In this document: positions 52,601-60,455 of the stretch, piece after piece | How the letters are laid out: each line of letters opens with the position of its first letter | How positions within the stretch are numbered: the first letter of the stretch is position 1 | Notes under the pieces: model-generated | Told to the model about the DNA's origin: nothing | Database searches by the model: none | Seen by the model: the letters and a program-made list of their open reading frames with translations, nothing else | Program-made: the position numbers and the translations under genes | DNA from: Legionella sp. | Lineage (GTDB): Bacteria > Pseudomonadota > Gammaproteobacteria > Legionellales > Legionellaceae | Direction of reading: 5' to 3' | Length of the DNA stretch: 64,000 bases | NCBI GenBank assembly: GCA_030680075.1 | Contig: JAUXWR010000460.1 | Location: forward strand, 1-64,000

Positions 52601-55535
52601 TACAGGGGAGCAGGTTAACTCAAAAATACATGCATTTAATCAGGTAGGTTTTATTTTTCAAAGCTACCCCATAAATCATTTAACTATCAATAATAAAATA
52701 GGTAAAAGAATTTATGCGGACGATAAGGCTGAGCTTGTATACGATGCTTGTAATGAGTGTCGATTTGGCAATTTGGTTTTCTTTATGCAAGAGCATGAAG
52801 GAAAAATTCAGGGAATGGTTGAATATAACACGCTTCTTTTTGATAAGAAGCGAATTTTGTGCATGATAGATACATTTAAAACGCTTATCACCCATAGTGT
52901 TGAGGCGCAAAATAAACCCGCACGTTCCATTTCTCTTCTATCTGCAAGCCAGTGCTATCGAATAACGCACCAATGGAATCAAGCACCATTAAATTACTCA
53001 AAAAATGAGAGTATATTGAGCTATTTTTATGAGCAAGTTTCGATTCGGAAAAATGCAGTAGCGGTGATTCACAATGAATACCAAATAACTTACGGCGAAT
53101 TAGATAAAATAACGAATCAATTGGCACGCAAACTTAAAAAAAACGGGGTTCATCAGGAAGTACCGATTGCAATTTTCCTGGAAAAAAATATCACTCGAAT
53201 TGTGGCGATGTTAGGTATCATTAAAGCAGGGGGGGCATACGTACCCCTGGAAATTGACATTCCATATGAGCGGATTAATCATATTGTGCGGGATTCGGGT
53301 ATTTTATCAGTTATTACAAGTGATAAAACAGACCCTTATATCAAAGCACATTTTCCGGAAATTAAAACGGTATTAGTGACTGACAGCAGCATTCAATCAG
53401 AATCAAATTTGCCCTTACCCGACGCGACATGCCCCAACCAATTAGCGTATATTTTATATACGTCTGGTTCTACCGGTAAACCGAAAGGCGTTGCAATAGA
53501 GCAGCGCGGGATTTTACGATTGGTCAAGTCGCCTGATTATATCGACATCAATGCTCGAGATAGAATTGCTCAAGCTTCAACATTTATTTTTGATGCCGCA
53601 ACGTTTGAAATATGGGGTGCTCTTCTTAATGGCGCGTGTCTCGTCCTCATCGATAAAAAAGTATTGCTGGATGCGGCTTTATTAAATGCGGTTATAAACG
53701 ATAAAAAAATATCGATTATGTTCTTAACGACTCAATTATTTCAGGCGTATATTCAATTATTTCCTCAATTGTTCCAAAATCTCAACTATTTGCTTGTTGG
53801 TGGCGAAGCAATGTTGCCTGAAGCAGTTGAGAGGCTTTTTGAGCCAAAGAAAAAGCCTCATAATTTTATGAATGTCTATGGGCCCACAGAGAATACAACG
53901 TTTTCGACAAGCTATTTAATCAGGAAAAATATTGATTTACATAAGCCTATCCCTATTGGTAAACCAATTCGTGGTACGCAAGTATACGTATTGGATGACA
54001 GGCTAAATCCAACACCAGTCGGTGCTCCCGGTACGTTGTATGTAGGAGGGACTGGACTGGCTAGGGGCTATATTAATCAAGAAGCGTTTAATGGAGAAAA
54101 ATATATTAATTATTTGCATGAACGCATCTATAACACCGGCGATATTGTTACCTGGCAGCCTGATGGAAATTTGAGATTTCTTGGAAGAAAAGATAATCAA
54201 ATTAAAATGAATGGTTATCGTATTGAGCTGGATGAAATAGCCTTGGAATTAGAAACACATCATCTTGTCGTGCAAGCCATTGTTTTAGTAAAAACGACCC
54301 ATCATCACCGGCAATTAGTGAGCTATATATTATTGGAGCCGGGGAATGATTTGCAGGATATTAATTTACATCATTACCTAAAGAAAATTTTACCGCATTA
54401 TATGCTCCCAAAATTTTATTATCAAATTGAAGCGGTACCCGTAACAGATAATGGTAAGGTAGACAAAAAGCTCCTTTTAAAGAGTGAGTTTCCTGCTATA
54501 AGTTATACTGAATATGAACCTGCAACTAACATACTCCAGGAAAATTTAATTTCAATCTATGCAGAAATACTTCATATTCCACCTACTGAAATTAGTATTA
54601 ATGCGGAATTTTTTGATTTAGGTGGCACCTCAATAACCGCGCTGCATTTTATAGACAAGGTTAATGATAAATTTAACGTAACTATTAATTTTTCTACTCT
54701 ATACGAGCATGCCAATGTTAAAGCCTTGAGTGAGAAAATCAGTGCGTTATTAAGTAAAGAGAAAACTACGTCAGCGCTTAATTTTACCCACATGCATGAC
54801 AGTGCTCTAAAGGTTATTAATGAGGGGAATTTAACAAAAACACCGCTAGTACTTGTTCATCCTATAGGTGGTACTGGATTTTGTTATTTGGATTTGATTA
54901 AATTATTACCACATAATCAGCCGTGTTATATTATTCAAGATCCCAGTATTGATGCAAATCAGGTGTTGTTTGAAGACATCCCTGCCATGGCGGAGTGTTA
55001 CAATAAATTGTTGTTAAACCATTTCGAACAGAGAAAAATAATACTAGGAGGGTATTCTTTTGGGGGCATGCTATCGTTGGAAATGGTCTCTCAATTAGAG
55101 CACCAGAAATTAGATAAAACAATTGATCGCGTCATCACCTTTGACACATGGATTGTGTCTGACTTTCTAAATGTTAAAGCAAAAGAAGCGCTTAAATTAA
55201 GTATTTTAAGACAATATGAGCGGGTAGAAACTAATTTAATAAATCAACATATTGATCCTAAGCCATGGATGGAATTATATTATCGCCGTTTGCAGGATTT
55301 AGGTTTTGCTTATAAACCTCCCAAAATAAATAAAAAGATTATGCTATTTAAAGCAAATCAGCAGTTGGGTGAATTTTCAGCAATGAATGATAAGACCAAT
55401 TACCTTAAAAATCACACAAGCAGAGGCGTGGATGTGCATATAGTATCAGGCAACCATGATACTATTCTCCAATACCCTCATGTTAGAGGTATAGGGCAGT
55501 TATTAAATACTTATTTAAAAGGTAAAATGCATTGA
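49632..55535 (+). CDS. FkbH-ACP-C-A-PCP-TE hybrid non-ribosomal synthetase (1967 aa)
   Basis: Domains: 1-175, N-terminal lead; 180-310, FkbH HAD domain with VLDCDGTLWNG (nucleophile D187, D189) and FIFIDDNAIE; 370-510, the GNAT-like part usual in FkbH; 575-645, carrier with S605 in LGITSLDCV; 660-1100, condensation domain with HHIIHDG at 790-796; 1128-1615, adenylation with YTSGSTGKPKG (1276-1286), VYGPTENTTF, YNTGDI and NGKVDK; 1635-1705, carrier with S1667 in LGGTS; 1735-1967, thioesterase with S1809 in GYSFGG and H1942. FkbH domains convert 1,3-bisphosphoglycerate to glyceryl-S-ACP. The A-domain pocket, aligned by eye to GrsA, reads D-A-F-F-L-G-V-T-F, like Ile/Val codes. The predicted product is a glyceryl-amino acid. 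A coupled kinase gene follows (overlap TTGA). Confidence 0.92.
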   Translation: MIHVASTYIVDVLNDSLKAILHQFCDQEISFHYNQIFQQALLPGSEFNENKNGLNVILMRMADLFNSNQEIESNLNDLITALTSLQKSTHVPLLFIVTPSEASTKKEKNYYLKVENTLKSVMEANKNTLFVSSEEILKSNQERIFDQFTEKHGHIPYTREFYESLAWLIGRKYSLLTRKPYKVIVLDCDGTLWNGIIEEDGLEGIIIDEEYLAFQQFMINLFHAGFLLCLCSKNSEKSVLDVLKLHKKMALDINKHICSYRINWLPKSVNIQSLANELNLGLDSFIFIDDNAIECAEVKAALPDVLVIELPRINSREESIPRLDYLKNIWAFDIHNVSEEDKKRTAFYKQNRLRETLKSESLSYEQFLKNLKIKIGIREANSQDLERVIQLSQRTNQFNLFPNAVSANEFNERILQRQLSGCLVIEVSDKYGDYGLVGVVVYDVLARELVIKSFFLSCRILGRGIEYAVVQHIVSVAEQHSLKRVNLLFSITERNIPGIAFIQHLSNQVLLEKLKHVSFSVEQLKKITPKLVQQVEKRPKLANSNARVSNDYMLDIAKESYHKKRKTHPSRKLATVEMSLIELFKQHKLWVEEKNVALIELGITSLDCVLLASTIYQRFHVEITPFELLKPGFTLEKLTRYLLSQLKSNHLVPELSILEPVMSLSSTQLRLWEDEQIFPDTARNNMFTAYEIEEPVNKEIMRNAFIQLMARHDALRFSFFAEKDGPLLKLNPLQSIDFKLDYFSCDNDADIEQYVALFRQKPFVLSQAPLFRAALIRKKKNKTLFLFSIHHIIHDGWSLNILLRELSDTYSACSKRITLPNPIESCPYLDFIRWQQKAISEEVLEKQGAFWKKYLSYIPKLELIYDKARKEEQEKPLNHRITFTINAKTTRKIKKMSLANQVTLYDVLLSAFGLFLSHLANQEDINFITAVSGRHHSCVGDVIGFFTNMVLIRMHLDDEETFNDLIKKNQKLIHNIFKNQDFPFNEIMQLTGEQVNSKIHAFNQVGFIFQSYPINHLTINNKIGKRIYADDKAELVYDACNECRFGNLVFFMQEHEGKIQGMVEYNTLLFDKKRILCMIDTFKTLITHSVEAQNKPARSISLLSASQCYRITHQWNQAPLNYSKNESILSYFYEQVSIRKNAVAVIHNEYQITYGELDKITNQLARKLKKNGVHQEVPIAIFLEKNITRIVAMLGIIKAGGAYVPLEIDIPYERINHIVRDSGILSVITSDKTDPYIKAHFPEIKTVLVTDSSIQSESNLPLPDATCPNQLAYILYTSGSTGKPKGVAIEQRGILRLVKSPDYIDINARDRIAQASTFIFDAATFEIWGALLNGACLVLIDKKVLLDAALLNAVINDKKISIMFLTTQLFQAYIQLFPQLFQNLNYLLVGGEAMLPEAVERLFEPKKKPHNFMNVYGPTENTTFSTSYLIRKNIDLHKPIPIGKPIRGTQVYVLDDRLNPTPVGAPGTLYVGGTGLARGYINQEAFNGEKYINYLHERIYNTGDIVTWQPDGNLRFLGRKDNQIKMNGYRIELDEIALELETHHLVVQAIVLVKTTHHHRQLVSYILLEPGNDLQDINLHHYLKKILPHYMLPKFYYQIEAVPVTDNGKVDKKLLLKSEFPAISYTEYEPATNILQENLISIYAEILHIPPTEISINAEFFDLGGTSITALHFIDKVNDKFNVTINFSTLYEHANVKALSEKISALLSKEKTTSALNFTHMHDSALKVINEGNLTKTPLVLVHPIGGTGFCYLDLIKLLPHNQPCYIIQDPSIDANQVLFEDIPAMAECYNKLLLNHFEQRKIILGGYSFGGMLSLEMVSQLEHQKLDKTIDRVITFDTWIVSDFLNVKAKEALKLSILRQYERVETNLINQHIDPKPWMELYYRRLQDLGFAYKPPKINKKIMLFKANQQLGEFSAMNDKTNYLKNHTSRGVDVHIVSGNHDTILQYPHVRGIGQLLNTYLKGKMH

Positions 55536-56992
55536 GGTTATCTAAACCTGAAAATGCGAATTTCGTAAAAAAAATTTGCATTAAATTCGCTTGGTTTTTT
55601 AATTCAGGCACCAAAAAATTTATTCTTTCCAAAAAGCTGGCGGCTTTTTTCGAGACTACAAATGATATTCAAAAAACTCACGAGAGTGATGTCATCACGG
55701 CGTTAAAAGAACGAATAAAATTGCTTGAACTGAGTCATATACGGACTAATGATTATTTGGAAAATATAATAAATACTATTCCTGCTAATGTTTACTGGAT
55801 GGACACTGACTGTGTACTTTTAGGTAGTAATCTATCTCATGCAAAGCAAGCAGGTTTTTCTAGTCCGGCTGACATTATTGGTAAAACGGACCATGATTTT
55901 GTCTGGAAAGATGCGGCTGAAGAACTCATCAAAAATAATATGAAAGTAATGGAGTCTGGCATAGGTGTTCAAGTCGAAGAAACTGGAATTTTGGCTGATG
56001 GTTCTCGCCATGTTTTTTTAACGAATAAAGTACCCATGCATGACAAGGACAATAATGCTATCGGACTAGTCGGTATATCTACCGATATAACCGAATTTAA
56101 GGCGTTACAAACGGAGCTTATTAAAGCCCGTGAGATTGCAGCGTTTGCCATAAGTGAGAAATCTATAGCTGAAGCAGCGGCTTTTGCATCTAACGCAAAA
56201 GCCGCTGCTGAAGAAGAAATGCGTAAAACAGTAATGGTATTAGTTGGTGATATTGTACATGATATCAAGACACCAATTACAACTATTAAAGCAGCAGCAG
56301 AGCTTTTAGAGCGGGTATTGCCGGTTTTATACGAGGGTATTAATGAAGCAAAAGATGCAGGCGTCAAAATAATAAATTCATTAAATCAAGAGAAATGGGA
56401 TTATCTTTCGCAAAATATGCCGATAAATTCAATAAAAAATGCCATAGTGCTAATTGATGATTTTATTAATACAACATTATCAGAACTTGCTTGGGCTCAT
56501 AAAGCGCATTTAACTCAGTTAACCAAAGATGAGCTCATAAAGTGTTCAATTCGCAGGGTTATTAATAAAACATTGGAAGTATATCCATTTACTGATGCTG
56601 AGAGATTGAACGTCCATCAAGAGCTCGCGTGTGATTTTTATCTCATGGGTAACTCAATTTTGATCATGAAAATATTATTCAACCTCATTAAAAATGCCTT
56701 GGAACAAATTCATTTTAATGGGGGAGGCAGTCTCACAATTTATACCCGCAGGAGTGAAGACTATAATTTGGTAATCATTAAAGATACAGGGGGTGGCGCA
56801 CCGCCTGAGGTTACTGCTAATATGTTTAATGATTATTTTACCACTAAAAAAAACGGTACTGGCATTGGATTGGCGTTTTGTAAACGAATGATGATGAGTT
56901 TTGGTGGTGATATACTAAGCCATTCTGTTTATGGTGAATCGATGGAACTTATTTTAAAATTTCCCACTTTAGAGTCAGTTTCGCATACCTGA
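55532..56992 (+). CDS. PAS-domain sensor histidine kinase
   Basis: 486 aa. A PAS domain (about 75-190: IINTIPANVYWMDTDCVLLGSN through GLVGISTDITEFK) is followed by an Ala-rich signalling helix (200-230). The DHp box has H243 in GDIVHDIKTPITTI. The HATPase domain has the N box NLIKNALEQI near 388, DTGGGAPP near 425 and GTGIGLAFCKRM near 446. No membrane segment, so it senses something cytoplasmic. Start is TTG at 55532, overlapping the synthetase stop, with AAAAGG 9 bases upstream; no earlier ATG is available. Its partner may be the receiver protein at 57658 or the FixJ-type regulator. Confidence 0.9.
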   Translation: MRLSKPENANFVKKICIKFAWFFNSGTKKFILSKKLAAFFETTNDIQKTHESDVITALKERIKLLELSHIRTNDYLENIINTIPANVYWMDTDCVLLGSNLSHAKQAGFSSPADIIGKTDHDFVWKDAAEELIKNNMKVMESGIGVQVEETGILADGSRHVFLTNKVPMHDKDNNAIGLVGISTDITEFKALQTELIKAREIAAFAISEKSIAEAAAFASNAKAAAEEEMRKTVMVLVGDIVHDIKTPITTIKAAAELLERVLPVLYEGINEAKDAGVKIINSLNQEKWDYLSQNMPINSIKNAIVLIDDFINTTLSELAWAHKAHLTQLTKDELIKCSIRRVINKTLEVYPFTDAERLNVHQELACDFYLMGNSILIMKILFNLIKNALEQIHFNGGGSLTIYTRRSEDYNLVIIKDTGGGAPPEVTANMFNDYFTTKKNGTGIGLAFCKRMMMSFGGDILSHSVYGESMELILKFPTLESVSHT

Positions 56993-57038
56993 GTTGTAGT
57001 TGAGTTATATCATTAATTATCGGAACCTGTTTTCTATT

Positions 57039-57671
57039 ATGAGCTTGAAAGAAATTGGAGCGCGTATTAAAAGTGCCAGAATGCAACTGGGCTATTCTCG
57101 AAAAAAGTTTGCTGAAAAATATCATTTTTCATCTGCAACATTACAGGCCTGGGAGGATGGTAAATATACAGTACCGCTTAAGGGAATACTAAAATATATT
57201 CATGCTTTAGATGAGGCAGGGCTTGTATCTTCAGTTGATTGGTTTATCCATGGCGTTGGGGTATCTCCTCGCCCTAAAGTGCTTATCAAACAAGTAGCAC
57301 CAATCGTTCAACCTTTAAATATTGAAGAAAACAGCTTTTTTGAGCAATCAAATCAAAACTCTATTCTGGTGAGTATTACTGATGACACTATGATTCCTTT
57401 TTTTAAGCCAGGTGATTTTGTTGGTGGGTATTTTATACCTATAGATAGGGTAGATGAGTATATTGGTTCATATTGCATCGTCATCATCGCGACTGGAGAG
57501 ATTCTTGTCCGTAAATTAAAATATGGCTCAAAGGCAGGTTTTTTTACGCTAGTTAGTACTAATTTGGATTCTGTGGTAGATACCGCTTTTTTGACAAATT
57601 GTGACATTCAGAAAATAGCACCGGTAACCTGGCATCGAAAAGCCTATAATGATCCCGCTATAGTGCAGTAG
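57039..57671 (+). CDS. XRE-family regulator with S24-like C-terminal domain
   Basis: 210 aa from the ATG at 57039; a TTG at 57000 would add 13 residues. HTH at about 5-60 (IGARIKSARMQLGYSRKKFAEKYHFSSATLQAWEDG). The C-terminal part (about 100-200) resembles the LexA/CI S24 fold (ITDDTMIPFFKPGDFVGGYF, IATGEILVRKLKYG, LVSTNLDS). The usual catalytic SMEP is DDTM here, so self-cleavage is unlikely. 46 bases after the kinase gene, hence probably the same transcript. Its 3' end overlaps the receiver gene on the other strand by 14 bases. Confidence 0.88.
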   Translation: MSLKEIGARIKSARMQLGYSRKKFAEKYHFSSATLQAWEDGKYTVPLKGILKYIHALDEAGLVSSVDWFIHGVGVSPRPKVLIKQVAPIVQPLNIEENSFFEQSNQNSILVSITDDTMIPFFKPGDFVGGYFIPIDRVDEYIGSYCIVIIATGEILVRKLKYGSKAGFFTLVSTNLDSVVDTAFLTNCDIQKIAPVTWHRKAYNDPAIVQ

Positions 57672-58041
57672 TATTTCCAGAGCAGGTTTCAAAGCAGAGT
57701 TTCGCGATTTTTTCTAATAATTCATCAAAATTAAATGGTTTGGCGATGAAATCATTGGCACCATAAAGAAATGATATTTGTTGAATGTTGCGATGACCTG
57801 ACATGAGAATGATGGGAATGTGTTTGAATTCAGAGTGATTTTTAATTTGCTCAAAGAGGTTGTAACCATCCACTCCCGGTAGGTGATAGTCAATTAATAT
57901 AAGATCAGGTTTTGTCTTTTTACCTAAAAGACATTGACTATCTTGTGCTATTTCAACCTCATAATGATGCAGCTCTAATACAATGCGCATGCAATCCAGC
58001 ATGGGTAAATAGTCATCTATAATCCATATCTTTTTTTTCAT
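57658..58041 (-). CDS. Single-domain response regulator (receiver only)
   Basis: 127 aa from the ATG at 58041 (MKKKIWIIDD); an upstream start at 58065 would add eight hydrophobic residues. Receiver residues numbered from that ATG: D9-D10, phospho-acceptor D51 in ILIDYHLPGVDGY, S81 and K101. No output domain, so it works as a CheY/Spo0F-like relay or by protein contact. Convergent with the XRE/S24 gene, and a natural partner for the PAS kinase or the DHp-only protein. Confidence 0.9.
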   Translation of the reverse strand: MKKKIWIIDDYLPMLDCMRIVLELHHYEVEIAQDSQCLLGKKTKPDLILIDYHLPGVDGYNLFEQIKNHSEFKHIPIILMSGHRNIQQISFLYGANDFIAKPFNFDELLEKIAKLCFETCSGNTTAL

Positions 58042-58065
58042 GGTAAAAAATACTGCTAATAGCAC

Positions 58066-58508
58066 ATTTTAATATATCACAACAGCAAGTTATTTATAAG
58101 CCATTATGATGCCGGCAAAGATTATCAGATCAATTTTAAATCCCAGAAACAGAACCTGTCTTTGCGAGCGCCTAGCGAAGCAATCCAGTGACTATTGAAG
58201 CCCTAGATGTCCTTATCTAAAGTCACTGGATTGCTTCGCTAGGCGCTCGCAAAGACAGGTTTTACCAGCATTAAGAATTGTCCGGTGTAACGCTACAAAG
58301 GCATTTCCAGCTAATCTAAAATTCTCTTTGATTTTGAAACAGCCCTTTTTCCTTGTATCCATAAAAATATTATATTCACAAAAAATATGAAATAATATTG
58401 ATTTTAATTATTATAATATTATTATTTAATATTTTAAAGATATATTCGAGATAATGACTCAATGAAAATATAGCCGCGGCTTCCTATGCGGAATACAAGG
58501 TAAATTTG
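58066..58508. other. Intergenic region with palindromic element and AT-rich promoter zone
   Basis: No gene. The left half carries the perfect inverted-repeat element at 58153-58261. The right part (58340-58460) is extremely AT-rich with ATAATATTAT-type text and should contain the promoter of the small exported protein; AAGG precedes its ATG. Confidence 0.55.
58153..58261. repeat. Perfect 41-bp inverted repeat (CTGTCTTTGCGAG family), copy 2
   Basis: Arms at 58153-58193 and 58221-58261 are exact reverse complements (start AACCTGTCTTTGCGAG), separated by 27 bases. Inner parts (GAAGCAATCCAGTGAC) match the element at 20052-20158. The absence of any arm mismatch suggests recent insertion, gene conversion or selection for the folded form. 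Confidence 0.85.
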
Positions 58509-58880
58509 ATGCATAAAAAATTACAAAGGATTATTGGAACGGCACTATTAAGTGTAAATTTTATGCAAACAACTACAGCTGCTTTACCTTTAAGCAATAC
58601 AGAAGAACAGACAAATCATTTAAAAAATTTATCGCCCACGGCGGAAATGCAATATTTGGTCTTTACATCAAATTATTTTGGCATTGCAGGGCCGTTAAAT
58701 GCAGGAATCAATTATAGTAATTTAACCAAAGCCTACTTCGATAGCCTTTTTTTTAAGCAACTAGCCGAAAAACTGAGTTTAAATGTACAGGAAGAATACG
58801 GCGATAAACAATATCACGTTAACGGCACCACAGGCTTTTTATTAGGTGCACAAAACTTTTATAAGATCTCGGCAGAGTAG
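58509..58880 (+). CDS. Small exported hypothetical protein
   Basis: 123 aa from the ATG at 58509, with CAAGG 8 bases upstream. A signal peptide (about 1-24, ending TTAA) precedes a polar mature part without Cys (LSPTAEMQYLVFTSNYFGIAGPLN, EEYGDKQYHVNGTTGFLLGAQNFY). No family recognised. Flanked by long non-coding stretches. Confidence 0.65.
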   Translation: MHKKLQRIIGTALLSVNFMQTTTAALPLSNTEEQTNHLKNLSPTAEMQYLVFTSNYFGIAGPLNAGINYSNLTKAYFDSLFFKQLAEKLSLNVQEEYGDKQYHVNGTTGFLLGAQNFYKISAE

Positions 58881-59560
58881 TCAGGTCAAATGGTTTTTTT
58901 GTCAATTAACATTGCCTAATTTTATACGCAACTGTAAAAATATAAGTGGCAGCGCGAACTGCTGCACAGTATTATTACCTATTGTAGTGTTTCACACTGT
59001 GTTGTCTAAAGTGGTTTTGCAAAAGGCTATCTAATTTAAATGATTTTCTCGTACTCGTGGAAATTATCGTGTATGACATGTCTATATTTTGTTTATATCG
59101 ATAATTTTGTTTCGGATTTTTATTCTGTGTTTTTGGCTAATCATATTTTTGTTACTCAGGAAATGCTGCAAATATTCTCTCCCTAACTCCACTTTTTATC
59201 TATAGCGTAAGTTTTAAATCAGCTTAGTAGCTTCATTATAAATTAGGGCCACATAAAACTCGTTAAATATGAATATTTATTGCAATTATTTGCTTTGATA
59301 GTGAACGCTCTTTATGGGGTATTATGAAAAAACAGCGAAAAAAATTTCAGAATTTGCTGGCATGAGTGATATCAAAGAATTCGGTTTATGACTGAGATGC
59401 CAAACCATCACTTTATAAACTAATCTTGGGCGAGAATCAAAAAAATCTTAGCTTCGGAATATTAATTATGATAATTCGGATGCGCGTTGTTATTTGACTA
59501 TCGCTTTTATATAAATGTAAAATGCTCGCCGCCTGAACTGTAATATTAAGTATAATTTTC
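58881..59560. other. 680-bp gene-poor stretch
   Basis: No credible gene. An ATG frame at 59314-59391 encodes 25 residues (MGYYEKTAKKISEFAGMSDI then KEFGL) that read like real protein sequence and then stop, perhaps a remnant. A small stem GCAGC/GCTGC lies near 58952-58966. The rest is AT-rich and shows nothing I can name. Confidence 0.45.
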
Positions 59561-60277
59561 GTGAAATTTATTATGCAAAAAACATCTTCTTCACACGCCT
59601 CTCAGTATAATTTCTACGCCTTATTATCAATGATTTATATAACCTTTATATTAATTGCTAATGTATTAATTTATAAAATAGTCCAAATCGGATCATTTTC
59701 ATTTACTGTAGGTTCATTTGTGACACCTTTTTGGTTTGTAATAACCGACATTGTAGCGGAAGTGTATGGTTATCAGTTAGTAAGAAAATTAATTTGGTCT
59801 GGTATTCTATGCGGACTTTTATTTACAGTCGTGTGTGCTATTTTAATTAATCTTCCTTCGCCTTCATCATGGGCTCATCAACATTCTTACGATCAGGTTC
59901 TGGGTAAACTGCCTCGGATACTTGTTGGATATGTTGCGGGAGTACTAACAGGAGCGTTTATTAATACATATTTAATAACCAAATGGAAGATATTAACGCA
60001 TGGAAAATATTTTTGGTTAAGAAGCGTGAGCTCAAGTATGATAGGACAATTAGTTTTTACAATAGTCACAATTTCCTTTGATTTGCTGGGTATATTGACA
60101 TCTTCAGATATCATTAAATTAATTCTAATTTCAATGACAATTAAACTGGTTGTAACACCTTTGCTCGCCGTACCATCAACGATATTAGTATATTATTTGA
60201 AGAAATATGAACGCATGGATATCTATGATTATCATACAGATTTTAATCCTTTTAAGTTTAAACTGGAATCTCTCTGA
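59561..60277 (+). CDS. YhhQ/VUT family queuosine-precursor-type transporter
   Basis: 238 aa with six or so membrane helices. COG1738 marks: ANVLIYKIVQIGSFSFTVGSFVTPFWFVITDIVAEVYGY (in parts), and late FTIVTISFDLLG and KLVVTPLLAVPSTILVYYLKKYE. E. coli YhhQ takes up queuosine precursors (preQ0/preQ1); that substrate is probable but not certain here. Start GTG at 59561 or ATG at 59573; neither has a good Shine-Dalgarno. Confidence 0.88.
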   Translation: MKFIMQKTSSSHASQYNFYALLSMIYITFILIANVLIYKIVQIGSFSFTVGSFVTPFWFVITDIVAEVYGYQLVRKLIWSGILCGLLFTVVCAILINLPSPSSWAHQHSYDQVLGKLPRILVGYVAGVLTGAFINTYLITKWKILTHGKYFWLRSVSSSMIGQLVFTIVTISFDLLGILTSSDIIKLILISMTIKLVVTPLLAVPSTILVYYLKKYERMDIYDYHTDFNPFKFKLESL

Positions 60278-60455
60278 AAATAATATAGACAAGAAGATCT
60301 TGGGCGAGTAATATCGCCATTCTCAAAATTAATGAAATGGTGTCCGATGAAAAAGATTAAAAAATATAGAACTAAGTTTAAGGTAGTTGGCTCTAGTTAT
60401 ATTTCAAACTAATTTGAACGATAAAGATAGATAATAAATTTTCTGTTTTATCTCG

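Noticed and set aside
58846..59034. 62-aa frame after the small exported protein
   Set aside because: Overlaps the end of the better frame, no ribosome site, composition not protein-like.
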